Positions 1-11,845 are shown, counted from the stretch's first letter. The stretch: 64,000 nucleotides of DNA from Zasmidium citrigriseum (GCA_002786025.1 NHNW01000080.1:1-64000), one strand, 5' to 3'. The notes: generated from the sequence alone by a model not told the origin. Translations and numbers: made by a program.

Positions 1-2712
1 GTAGATAAGGAGGTAAAGAAGCTATAGAAGAAGCTTTAGAAGATCGTAATAGATTCGCTAGAGGAATATACGCTTAACGAGAAGTTTAGCTATTACCTAA
101 GGTATATTAGTAAGGAAGTACTAGTCGCGCGACTATTAAAGGACTACTCGATATTTAATACTAGCTAGCTACCTCTAGTAGGGCCGCCGATTAAAGTAAA
201 GTAGCTATCTAGGTAGTTATCCGACGGAGAGGCTAAGGTGTTAACTAAGGCGCTTTATTAGATAGATCTAATATTCTAGAAGGATATAGTCTATCCCTTC
301 TTTAGCTTTAATCCTAAGGACGATAACCTACTATCGAGGTGTATATAGGACAGCTAGAACTTCCGTAAGGGCCTTAAACCCTACTAACTATACGTCGTCG
401 CCTAGATACTTAAGAGACTCGTACTTAGCTAAGAATAGGTTATTAATACTATAGATATAGGTGCGGGTAAGACCTACTCTTCTATCGCTATTATAGATAT
501 CCTTACGTAGAATAGGGAGCTATACCGCTATAAAGACCGCGATATACTAGAAGATATAGCTAACCGCGATAAGAATAGCTCGCCTATCCTCGATATAGGC
601 TTTCTTACGCCTTATACTCTAGTCGTCTAGCTAGGTATAGATCTACTTATTCTCCCTATACTTATAGTCTAAATATAGATTAAAGAGCTACTAGACTTCT
701 CGAAGCGTAAGCGCTTTATTATCGTCGCCTCTACGAAGTACCCGGAGGGGTAGTTAAAAGATAAGAAGAATAATAGGGAGTAGAGTAGAGTCTATTATAT
801 CGATAATACTCTACGACCTAAGTACGAAACGGATAAGATATAGCGATATACTAAGGGCCTCGGGGATAGGTTTATTAAGAATAGTAAGGTTACGGTTCGG
901 GCGTTTATATATTAGTAAGAGATCGAGGGTAAGGTTATTAGAAAGGTAGCGCTATAGTAGAATAATATTATAGTTATCGTTATATAGAATAGTATTACTA
1001 ATCGAGTTTCGTAGGTTAATTATTCGACCGACTACTACTTCGAAAAGTCGATCTATAGCGTCTTTAGTACTATATTTATAAACGAGATCTATAAGTATAT
1101 AAAGTACTTATACGGGATATAGAAGGTAGTTAGTTCTCTACTAAGATACCCGCCTATTATAGGTATTAGTATAACTCTATACTAGAACCTAGTCGATATA
1201 TATAGTATTACTATAGCTACGTACGCGCGGTACTATAATCTCTAGGTACCCTAGAAGACGACTAAAGCGTAGAATAAGAAGGAGAAAGAGATAGTAATAA
1301 CTATCTATAAGGTATACGAAGTTAGTATCTTTAACCTTATAACGCCCTCGTATTTTAGGACTAGAGACGATATTAATAGCTAGAAGATCTCTTTTAAACC
1401 GAACCTTAACGCTTAGACGAAGAAGTAGCTAAGGGAAGAGGTAGTATAGGAAATTATTATAGAGGGCGCGCGGCTAATAACTCGTAAGCTCGAGGATACT
1501 ATTAAGTTAACTAAGAAGAGGAACGAAGATCCGACTAAGGTAGGCTAAGATCTACTAAAAGGTATAGACGTCGAGCGTAGTATATTTACTAATTAGCTTA
1601 AGCGCTCGTAGATTACTATAGGAAAGTAATATACCTAGGATTCGTATAATATTAGTTAGACCTAGTATTATATTAACTACCTAACGAACTCCTACTTCGA
1701 CCTCTACTTAAAGTAGCCGTAGGATATCGTAGATACTCTTAAAGACTAGTTCGACGAGGAATAGCTATTAGACGACTTAGACTAGAGCGGATTCCTAGCG
1801 TATATTTATAAGTAGCGAGTTATATAGCTATAGCTAGAGTTAGAAATATAGGTAAGAAACGATAATAAATTACTCGCTAAGGTTAGCGATTATACTAATA
1901 AGGACCTTAAAGGTATTAAGAAGAAGATCTAGGCCCGCGAGACCTACCTAGCTAAGCTCGTAAAGTATAAAGCTAGCTAACTTAAGAAGAGTAAGGTACC
2001 CGAGGATCCTAGAGAATCGTACTTTATAAAATACTATACTAAGCGACTCTACGATACTACTAGCGGTAAGACTATTCGAGGGATTATTCGCGCGGTCCGC
2101 TAATAGGAAAACGTTATAAGTAAGCCGCGTAAGATTACCTTCGTAGGTATTAAGCCGTTTAACTACTAGCTTATTATAACGATATTAGAATCTATAGTCG
2201 CCGAAGGCGTCGACTTAGATATACTATTAAGCGAAGATTCCCTATATTTCCTTAGTAGATCGATAAGTAGGAAGGATTATAAGACTACCTTAGTAGATTT
2301 CTATATAACTACTCCTAATATTAAGGGATACGAGGATAACCTATAGCTCCTCGTTAGCTAAGCTAAAGCCTATAAAGTTAGCGTATAGTTTATACTAGCT
2401 AATATCGTCGTATAAATCGATTTATAGTAGCTCGCGAATACGGATATCTAAGTATCTAGCCGCCTAAATCGTAATCGACCTATCTAACTAGTAGAGTTTA
2501 TAGAGAGCTTTCGTCTAGTTAGCGTATACGATTAGTTTCTAATTAGTACACTATTAACGGAGCGTTATAGGGCGTAGAGAGCGGTATTTAATAAGCTAAA
2601 TACCTTCTTTAGCGGAAAGAAGGCTCGCGAACAGGTAGAAGAGATAGATTTAGTAGATAAGTAGGTAGTAATATCGCGTTTCTACCGCTTAACGGTATAG
2701 AATAATTAATAT
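1..2712 (+). pseudogene. RIP-inactivated SNF2-family helicase-like gene, 5' end outside window
   Basis: Frame +1 reads as one long coding trace from base 1 to about 2,712. It is broken only by TAA and TAG codons, as expected from RIP of CAA, CAG and TGG. At 454-474 it contains a Walker A motif of SNF2 type (DIGAGKT). At about 2,335-2,515, in the same frame, it has the SNF2 C-terminal helicase signature. This includes a LANIVV-like motif V region and SRLNRNRP, which matches the arginine motif VI. No indels are needed over about 900 codons. A helicase of this kind in repeated DNA is probably cargo of, or itself, a multicopy element. The 5' end lies left of the window. It cannot encode a functional protein as it stands. 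Confidence 0.72.
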
Positions 2713-4289
2713 TATATTATACTAAATATCCCTATTCTTACGAAGTAGAGACTAGAATAGACGGTAAGTACTATTAACTATTATAATAGCCGCTAGCGTT
2801 TAGTTAGGCGTTTTAAAGTAGTTATATAATAGTACGTAAGATAAATAACGGCGCGTAAGGCGGATCTAGCGCGCTAAGCGATTAATACGCCCTTTATTAA
2901 TAATACTACAGAGAGACGCGTCTATATTATTAGTCTACTATAATAAACCCCCGATTTTATAAAGGCGTTATTATAGATAGTATTCGTAGATCTTAAACTA
3001 CTACTACTCGCCCGAATCGTCGTCGCTAATATAGGATATAATATACGACCCGCGCTATTAAAAAGAACCTAAATCTTAATAATATCGATTATACTAGCTT
3101 CTATACTACTATCGAGCGTATTATAACTATAAGAGGCTAGATATCGAATATATTTAGATCGATTATAGAAAAGGAGATAGTATAGAAAGAGTTACTACGA
3201 CTATTTTTAGCGGATAATAATACTCGTATACGATTTCCTAGTACTCTTATACTACTAGGGATATAGGCTAGATAAGAGATATTCGGTTATCTCGTAGTAA
3301 AGATTTACGCTAACTTTAGAAGGCGATAGCGCTAGAGAGATACTAGACCGCGGCTATATAACGCTATCGATATATTATACTAGGCTAGGTAGCTAGAGTC
3401 TAAAAGTCTAGCCTTAAGGGAGGATAGAAGAGAGAGGATTTACGAGTTAGTAATACCGCGGGCTACGTTAACGGAATAGTATAACGAAATAGTCGAAATT
3501 ATATAAAAGGGCGGCGAGACTAAGCCTCTATATCGGCTCTATAAACTCGTAAGAGGATAGCTATAGCCTACTTCTCGCGGATAGATAGTAATTAAGGACT
3601 TAGATTTCTCCCTCTTCCGAGATCTACTACGGTTAGATTACTAGTTCAATCTAATAGAAGACTATATAGGATAGGGAAAAAGCGAAACTACTACGATATT
3701 ATACCTTACGACGATCGATAACGAGTAGTAGTAGAAGGCGGTTATAGCTCGGATAGTTCGAGAAGAGCGGTACCTCGAATTCGTTATCGTATAGCGAGGG
3801 ATTATAGGTTAATAGTATTAGTATACTACGTAAACTAAAGTATATAGGTCTTAGTGTTCCGTAGGCTAGCTACTTTATACGGTTACTTACGTATAGCTTC
3901 TTATCTTACTTATCTACTTCCTTACCCTTACGGCCTCTTCTCGCCGTCTATTAAAGAACTCTAATACTCCTTCTAAGCTTAAGATTATCCGATACGTTAG
4001 CGTATATATCTAAATATATATAGTAGATAGCTATTACTAGCGCGCTAATTATAAGTATAACGGCGCGTTAAAGCTTAACGCGCTACTAACGCCGCGGGAG
4101 TAGGGGCTTAGCGATAACGCGTACCTTTTATTAATAACGCTTATATAGTATTATACTAGTATATATAATATACTATCGCTCTCGACTTCGGATCGAAACC
4201 CTCTATATATAGGCTACCTCTATATAATATACTAGATATATAGAAAGTATTTCTATCGCCTAGAGGGTATATAGAGATACCTATAAACC
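2713..4289. other. RIP-mutated DNA, family not identified
   Basis: This lies between the helicase relic and the Plavaka-like relic and has the same CA/TG-depleted composition. Weak plus-strand coding traces appear at about 3,120-3,420 and 3,580-3,840, rich in charged residues, and could be one or more exons of another element. I do not recognise a domain. From about 3,900 to 4,290 the sequence is AT-rich with many short TA-rich repeats and could contain element termini. Confidence 0.4.
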
Positions 4290-7150
4290 TATAGCGCTAC
4301 TAACGACCTAGAATATACAATCCATATTAACGATCTAGTAGATAGTCTAATACTTAATATAGATATACTAGCCTAGGCCTAGCTATAAGATAGAGAGGAT
4401 AATTATAGAGAGGAAGGGTTAGAAGTTCTAGAATAGTTACCGTTTAATACTAAAGAAGACGATAAATAAGAGGAGTTAGAACTTCTAGATTAGGTACCGT
4501 ATAACGCGGAAGAGGATAACGATAAGATACTATTACTATAAGGGCTATTTAATACCTACGCTAGGGTTAACGATAACTTATAAGGTAGAGAGATAGAAAA
4601 TAGAGTCTCTAGTACTACGAGACTCTATAATATCTAAGATAGTATAGATATAGGCGATACGAACGACGATAATAGCGAATCTATTTACTCTAGTAGCTCG
4701 ATTTATATAGGCCGTAGACGGCTCTCTATAGTAAGTAATCCGGATAATTATAATATTATAATATTTAAAAAGAGTACTAGTAAGAAAGTAGAAACGTAGC
4801 TTTACCTATACGTTAGATATTATTATAGTAACGGCGACGACTAACGCTTCGACTTAGAAATACTATATATACTAGACGATTAGTAGACGAAATAGGTATA
4901 TTTAACTCCCTATTCGACTCGTCTTTCGTAAGATAGCTACTAGAAGAGAAGGTATCCGCTAAAGTAATTACTCGCCTCCTTATAAATCTAGTACTTAAGC
5001 CTCTTTACGAACTACTAAGCTAGCGGAATCTAATCGAGCTTAAGGATAAGATAGAGTAGATAGGTAGCTCTTTATTAGGGCGATTAGGCTAGTAGTAGAG
5101 GGGTAAGATATTAGTAGCTATAGGACGTAGTACTAACGGAGCGATAAGGTATCTATTTAGGTTTCGTTCGCCTCTAGATAGAGTTCGTTTCCTTATAGGC
5201 TATAACGGATTTAAAGACGACCTAATATACGCCCTATACCGAATAATAATAAAATAAGAACCTAGGAGCTAGATCTACGGTAAGATAGCGTCTATAGACT
5301 AGTAGTAGTAGATATAAGATTCGCTTAGTATAGATAGCGTAATAATTATACCGATTATTATTATAAGTAATAAGACGTAGGTAACGAATTACTAGGGGAA
5401 CCTTACTTCGTATCTAGTATATATAACGATTAGTAACCTTCTAGAAGACGTATAGTACTTAAATAACCGCCTAGCTAGTATACTCTTAGCCTAGCTACTA
5501 GTTATTAAGGATAGGGACCTCGTTACCCGACTCTAGGTACTATACGACTATATAAACTAGTTATTCGACCCTATCCGCCGACTTAGATATAGAGACGGAG
5601 TAGACCTCGAGTATATAGACGGCTATATATAGCGATACTTCCCTATTATAGTAGCGATATCGATTAATTATAAGGAGTAGGTTAAGATAGTATACGTTAA
5701 CTCTCGAAACTACTATCTACTATATCTTATCTACCCTAACTAGCGCGAGAACCTCGAAATTATAGCTAAATAGCGTATATATAATAATACTAAGCGCTAG
5801 TAGAGGAAGTAATAGTACCGCTAGTCTAGGGCTAGTAAAGGCGACTAAAGTAAGAAGAGGAAAAGTAAGACCTTATACGAGTTAGACGATAAGGACGATC
5901 TAGTATAGAATATCTACGATATAGAAAACTTCATATAGGGATACCCTAAGGTAAATATCTATAAAACGCTTATCGTTAATATCCTATACTAGCTACTAAA
6001 GGGAGTACTTTATTACACCTTAACTTAGATAATAAAGCTTTTAACGGAATAGATACGGAAACGTACTACTAAAAGGGTTAAGCGCTAGATAGCCTATAAC
6101 CTAGGCTAGAGTATAAAAAGAGGTAAGGCCGCTATACCTATAGAGGCGATTACTAATATTATCGACTAACGGTTTATATCTATACTACTATACCCTAATA
6201 CTAAGGTCTTCTACTACTTCTCCGAGGTTAAATAGTAGATAGGTAAAGAATAGAAGAGCCTACTCTAATAGATATTACTAGTATTTACGCCGCTATTAAT
6301 AGAGGCTAATTAGATACTAGCCTTAAATTTTATACGAGCTATAGTAGACTTTATCTTATTAGCTATATACCCGAGCTACGATAATAATACCCTACGATAT
6401 ATAGACCTAGCGTTGTTCCGAATAAACGAGCTTTAGGATACGTTTTTACGCTTCTAACTACGATATAGCGATAAAGAAGGGGAAGGGGAAAGACACTTTA
6501 ATTTCCCTAAGTAGTATACTATAATATACTATCTAGAGATAATCCGACGATTCGGCGGTACTACTAGATAAGAGACTAGATTATTCGAGTATAACTACGT
6601 TAAATATATTAAGAATACCTTTAAGCTTACTAATAAGAAGAATAGTTAGGAGGACTAGATTATAGACGCTAAGAAGCGTAGGATAAACCTTTAGACCTAC
6701 TTCGACGATACTCTACTCTTTTAAAGGCTAACTTAAACTAAAGAGCTAGAATGTTTATTAATACCTAATAGACCGACTTAAGCGGTAGATATCCCTAGTA
6801 CGTTCGGATAGCTAAGGAAGACGTTAAATATAGGCCTCCCTATTAATAACGACTACTAGAGAATAGTCGTAGAGGTAGAATCGATACTCGGTAAGACTAA
6901 AGGCTAATATTTCTATAGAGTAATAGCTACGTTCGTACGCGAGAATCGGCTACCTCCTCTAGTAATAGCGTTAGCTAAAGGCGAGTATAGACGGCCTAAT
7001 CTAGATAAGATCGTAGAAGACGACGAATAGATACTACTACTCCGTTTAAAGTTCTATTTATCCGCGAGGTATTAGAAAAGGACGGGTAAATCTCGATCTA
7101 ATCTAGACGCGGTAGAGTAAGACTTCGTCTAATATATATATTTATAGTAG
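4290..7150 (+). pseudogene. RIP-inactivated Plavaka/KDZ-like (CACTA-type) transposase relic
   Basis: Frame +2 carries one continuous trace that can be followed from at least 5,567 to about 6,730 and probably further each way. Stops are all of the RIP kind (TAA/TAG). At 5,567-5,780 the trace reads like the region of fungal Plavaka transposases with a conserved DG, cysteine/histidine pairs (some changed to tyrosine by RIP) and the following Gln/Arg-rich stretch. At 6,494-6,690 it matches the typical 'FPK...HY...IRRFG...E...Y...K...T' segment near their C-terminus. Plavaka elements are CACTA-like DNA transposons common in fungi. Ends and terminal inverted repeats were not located. Assignment is from pattern memory, not alignment. 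Confidence 0.55.
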
Positions 7151-8114
7151 GGAGTTTAAAGCTACGAGAGATACGACTAGATATAGGTATAAGAGTATAC
7201 TACTAGTACGGACGATATAGCTAAAGATATACCGTTTAAGAGTATACTACCCGCCTAAGTAAAACTAATCGTTATAGTAGAGGACCGAGCGTTAAGCGTT
7301 AATAGCGAAGGTATAGGTACCGAGAAGGATAAGGACGATACCTAGTTTACTAGTCGCGCTCCTATACTAGAATATACTAGGGTATTCGTTAAACTATACT
7401 AGCTAAAGGAGAAGGATAGCTTAGTAGATAAGATATATAGTATAATAGTAATTAAGCGTATACTATTAGTACTAGTATACGGCCTCTTATAAGGTAGACG
7501 GATATATAAACTCTCGTATATTACTTATACTATCTATATAGTACTAGTCGATAAAGCCGAGCTAGATAGAGATAAGTTTATTAACAATACGGCCGACTTC
7601 GAGACTTATAATATATTATAGAACGTAGAGTAGGAGGTAGAGGTCGCTTAGGTAGTAGTAGACGTACGCTCGTAACGCTAATCTAGATCGTAACTATATA
7701 TTACTCTATAGAAGCGCTTTAATATCGGTTTCGAGCGGCGTATATATATTAGGCGGCGTAAATATATACGTATACCGCGGCGTAATTATATCGAGTAGCG
7801 TAAGGACTACGAGTAGGCTAAGCTACTTAGCGCGTTAACGCTACGCCTTACGTATATCTTCGCGCTTCTCGAACTACCTTAGCCTACTTAGCCTACTTAG
7901 TATCCTTAACTACGCTCGCCTTTTAGGTTTTCTAGACGTAGGTTAGATATAACTATACTAAATAGACGAATATCGAAGATATTATATATACTACTAATAC
8001 TATCGAAGACTTCTACTACTACTACTCTAATAAGCCGCGCCTACCCGCCTACCCTATCGTTACTACGATCCGCCTTACTATACTATCTATAGCGTTAAGG
8101 ACTCCGCCGTTTAA
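7151..8114. other. RIP-mutated DNA leading into a Gypsy 3' end
   Basis: The part up to about 7,650 may still be the tail of the Plavaka-like relic. The part from about 7,700 to 8,110 has Arg- and Thr-rich coding traces that run into a polypurine tract at 8,115. This suggests the C-terminal end of a Gypsy pol frame whose more conserved domains are not present. No domain could be identified with confidence. Confidence 0.3.
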
Positions 8115-8330
8115 GGGGGGGGGTAGTATTATAGATCGTAGCGCCTAGGATTAGGTCTACGTAGATCTAAGTACGACTACGTATATATAATTACGGTTAC
8201 GTAATCTAGCCTAACTTCCTTTCGTCTTATCTTAAGCTTCTTCCTTCCTTACGCCTCGTTAGCCTAGTTACGAGTATCTATTAAATTTATTTACTTAACC
8301 CTCGTTTCTTAATACTTTATACTAATAGGG
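8115..8330 (+). mobile_element. Gypsy polypurine tract and start of 3' LTR (RIP-mutated)
   Basis: A run of nine G residues (8,115-8,123) is followed at 8,124 by TAGTATTATAG. The same junction, G-run plus TAGTATTATAG, occurs on the opposite strand of the right block at 58,757-58,739. There it directly follows an unmistakable Gypsy integrase/chromodomain frame. Both LTRs also share a later block resembling CGGTTACGTAA plus CTAGC. I infer a Gypsy 3' LTR starting at 8,124. Its far end is not defined, and 8,330 is only approximate. Because the rest of the element is not clearly present upstream, this may be a truncated copy. Confidence 0.5.
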
Positions 8331-9660
8331 TTAATACCTATCTTATAGGTAGATATATTATACTCGACGCCTCTAAGGATCTAGCTATAGTAGCCTACGA
8401 TAGGATTACCTCTCTAAAGAAGCTAGTAGCTACTAAAGCGTCCTCTACGCCTAAGCTAGTTATAGTAGGCTATCGCTAAGAGATCTAGAGGTTTAGATAT
8501 TAGTAACGAGCCCTTAGAGATCTAAACTCGCGAATCTAACGACGATAATAACGAGCCTATTAATTAGGAGCTAGAACTAGAAGAGCTAGTAGTATCTATA
8601 AAGAAGCTAGCTAAGAAGAAGGGTAGAGAGGTATATATACTAAATATAAAGTAGAAGGTATTACGTTATTTAATATAAAATAAGCGTACCTAGCTAAAGG
8701 AGTTATAGACTAGATTAATTAGAGGTATTAATATCTAATTACTTAATAAAGGTAAGCGAAGGGTAGCGCGGATAGGTAAACTAGAGCCTACTATAGATAA
8801 TATCTTCTAGTTATTAATAAAGAACTTTAAGAGGACGTTATTTAGTAATAAATTAAACCTTAGATAGATAGGCTAAAGGAAAGCTAAGCTAGCTTATAAC
8901 GAAGGAAGGGTAATAAGTAGTATAAAAGAGCGTAGTAAGGTATAGTAGATATTAGATAATTTAATCCTTTAGAAGAAAGAGAAAAAGGATACTTAGAAAG
9001 TATCTAAGCTTACCCTAAATTAGCGGAGAGCTAATACTCGAGGATAGCGAGAATTTATATAGTCCTAGCTTAGAGGAAGTCGATAATCGACGAGTACTAT
9101 TAGTAGCTCTACTAGTAGCTCTATCGATAGCGAGGGCGATAGTAACGCTAATAGCGAGAAAGAAGGCGAAGTAGATAGTAAGGTAATTAATATCTCGTCT
9201 AATAAAGGGCTAGCTCGTAAGGGCGCTTAGGGTACTAGTCTAGCCGTTATTACGGAGGTACTATTACTTAATCGTACGAGCGGCCGCTCTATTAAGTAGG
9301 TAACTATTACGTAGTAGTAACTATAGGGCGAGTTAATAGTAGCTTTAAATAGTATACTTTAGGCTTACTAAGAGTTAGAAGTAAAGACTAAGAAGTATAC
9401 TACTAACTTAATTACGATAGAGCGTAAGGCTCTTAATATTAAGTAGGTAAAACTTAAGATTTTAAAGTAGCTAGATACTCGCTTATAGGCGCTTAAAACT
9501 ACGGTCTAGTAGTAAGGTAAGGCGCTTACTAGCCTATAGTAGAAGATAGATAATAATAAGAAGTAAGTAAAGGAGCGTTATAAGGCGTTTATAAGTATAT
9601 TAATAGCTTATAGTAGTAGATAGATATTATAGAAGTTTTAAAAGGTATAATTATAAATAT
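8331..9660 (+). pseudogene. RIP-mutated ORF with coiled-coil-like tail, family unknown
   Basis: A plus-strand trace interrupted only by TAA and TAG runs over most of this stretch. It begins with a Lys/Arg-rich region, continues with a helical region at about 8,640-8,990, then a Ser/Asp/Glu-rich linker (about 9,090-9,180), and ends in a Lys/Leu/Gln-rich stretch that looks like a coiled coil. It faces the Harbinger-like transposase tail to tail. Harbinger/PIF elements often carry a second, DNA-binding ORF beside the transposase, so this could be that partner. This is inference, and no Myb or MADF signature was clearly seen. Confidence 0.35.
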
Positions 9661-9699
9661 AGCTCGGTTTCGGATAGCCCCTTTTTAATAACCTTCCTT

Positions 9700-10930
9700 C
9701 CTTCTACTCTTCCTTTAACCCTCTATAATACTCTCTATACTACTCTCTATACCGCCGTTATCCTTCTCGCCGCTACTAGTACCTTCTCCGCCGTTATTAG
9801 GAGCGTTACTACTACTATAGACCCCTAGATACTATTATAGGGTAGGTACTAGTATCTAAAACCTCCGCCTAATAACGTTAGGGTTATTATCGTCTCGCTA
9901 GCCTTAAGGTATTAATTCGTACCTAAGGTATACTATATAGTTATATATAAGGACGGCTACCTTCTATATTAACGCTACGTTCTAAGTACCTAATTATAGG
10001 TTATTTTTAAACTAGTTCTAACCGTAGAAGTTCTCTAGTTTACTAAACCCTTACTCTACGAGTACCCTTATAGAAGCTAGCTTACTATTAATAGTAGTCT
10101 CTTTATCTATTAGCTATAGCTAGCTACGCCTATACTCGTCTATAAATAAAGCTATAATACTAGTCTTTTCGCTAGCCTTATAGGTATTATTCCCTATAAG
10201 ATATAGCCGAGGAAGCTTAAGATTAGGCCTACTCTCGTATATTATATAGAGCTTTCTACGTAGTAGTAATTACTAAAAGATCTTCTAGTCGTAGGTAGGC
10301 CTAAACTATAGACTAGTTATAGAAACGATTAAGCCGTTAGGTATTATAACGCCTTAATATTTAAGTTTATTAGCCTTATAGTAGTTACTATACGTCTAGC
10401 GCTACTTAAGGTTATCTTCTAGTATATAGGTACCCTAGAAGACTCTATTAATTATACCCTAGAGGTAGTTATTACTAAATCCTTTAGTATTAATAGATAT
10501 CTATCGCGTATAGATCTAATAACGCTTATAAGTTAAGCCTAGCTACTAGTTAATTAAGGACTTCTACTTCTAATATAACTACTAGTAGGTATCGTTAAAG
10601 GCGATAGAATACTAGAGTAGGGACTTACTATTAGTATAAATAAGGTAATAATATTAATCTAGAGTAGTAAGGCGCTTATAGACAATAAATATTACTTTCT
10701 AAGGTTCAGCTCTTAACCTATATCTATATACTAGTAAGTAAATATCGATCTATTAAGCTAGCTTACTTACCGAAACTTTAATCGCTCTATACTAAGTAAT
10801 AACTTAGCTATATCTTTAAGCTATATAGGCGTAAACCTTATAAGGCGCCTATATATCTCTTTATCTATATCCTTAAGCCGCTAGTTAAAGGATTAGACCT
10901 TAAATAGCTTCCTTTCCTCCTTAGGCCTTA
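9700..10930 (-). pseudogene. RIP-inactivated Harbinger/PIF-type (DDE_Tnp_4) transposase relic
   Basis: Read on the minus strand, the trace contains the conserved order seen in fungal DDE_Tnp_4 proteins. First comes a 'KYQGV..PNGLI' type block at about 10,350. Next is a block that in intact relatives is H-D but here reads Y-D after RIP. A 'YLIGNNTY' block (G-D-P/N-Y in relatives) follows at about 10,180. Last is an 'ASIRVLVE.GF.KL' block near 10,060, where the third acidic residue and VEW.FG motif normally sit. Nearly all interruptions are TAA or TAG. The N-terminal limit (about 10,930) is approximate and terminal inverted repeats were not found. Confidence 0.6.
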
Positions 10931-11190
10931 TATACCTCTAAATTATACTATTAAGGGTATAATATTACTACTTAATAAGATCTAGACTAGTAGTAAGTAG
11001 TAGTCGACGATAACGTTAAGTAGACTCGTCGATTACGAAGAAGAAACGGCTACTAGACCTTATATTAACTAAGATTTACTTACCTCTAGTAGATAGTTAT
11101 ATAAGTTAAGAAGAAGGTTTAATATTACTAAGGCGGCCTAATATTACTCCGACTAGATCTATAATTACACCCTTAACGCTAATAATATAG

Positions 11191-11845
11191 CAATATCCGC
11201 CGCTATATTTCAATAGGCAATAAGGAAAGACATGAGGGAAGGGGTACTAAAACGGTGGATTGTGAGCCTTCACCGCCGACTCGCGTTACTGCAAATTTCA
11301 ACACCTGCGTTAACTTTTCTCAACCCGGAGATCAATTAAAGCAATTAGTAGCCCTGCTGACCACCTCTCTACCATTGAAAGGCCTACTTCACTGATCATT
11401 GCTCTCGAAGTTACCGACTGATGAGCGATTTTGAACGTAGAGTTCCGGTAGGTGCATGTCGGTGGCGTCTCGATCGCATTGGTCGGATTGGGACAAAGCC
11501 GTCTTGTGTGTCGTCGCTGCCACGCAAGCTCCTGTCGCGATTCAAATTGAGGTCTCATCAAAAGGCCTGTAAGGGTGTCTGACGAAGGGGGTGAAACGCG
11601 GGATATGCATGCAGAAACGAGCCCCCTGTAAGGGAGAGAGTGGTTAGGGAGAGGGCGGAGCAGTCAGCGTCTAAATTAGGAAGCTGAAGCTTGCCAGGGG
11701 CCAGAAGGTTCTGTCACGTGATTACCCCAGGCTTATTGACAGTTGGCCTTCAAATCGCAGGTGCCTGCCGCTCTGAATTCGTGTCCTCTCGAACCACACT
11801 CGCTCCAGCCGATGTAGATACCTTTCTTCTACAGACAAGCCCGCC
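11191..11845 (+). promoter_or_regulatory. Island edge and upstream region of hacA
   Basis: Normal-composition DNA begins here, right after the RIP block. No convincing gene is present; a minus-strand ORF of 83 codons at 11,310-11,561 has no recognisable features. Towards hacA there is a CACGTG palindrome at 11,715-11,720. A very short upstream ORF lies at 11,605-11,631 (ATG to TAA, eight codons), about 240 bases before the hacA start. If the hacA transcript begins upstream of it, it could affect translation, as upstream ORFs do in some fungal hacA mRNAs. The transcription start is not visible. Confidence 0.4.

Larger units (their letters stand above)
1..11190. repeat. Left RIP-mutated repeat block
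   Basis: The whole stretch shows the dinucleotide signature of repeat-induced point mutation. CA and TG are almost missing (I saw only a handful, for example near 239, 462, 2630 and 6750), TA is extremely common, and CG is kept. RIP in ascomycetes changes CpA to TpA on either strand of duplicated DNA. A side effect seen here is that ATG is nearly absent, so no ORF can start. Several different transposable elements can be recognised beneath the mutations and are listed separately. Normal dinucleotide use returns between about 11,165 and 11,215. Confidence 0.93.

Noticed and set aside
8101..8140. G-run considered as a telomeric or quadruplex signal
   Set aside because: The same junction occurs at the right-block Gypsy end, so a polypurine tract is the simpler explanation.
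1..11190. Left block considered as centromeric DNA or a Starship-type giant element
   Set aside because: It resolves into several ordinary transposon relics, and I found no tyrosine-recombinase (DUF3435) signature I could defend.
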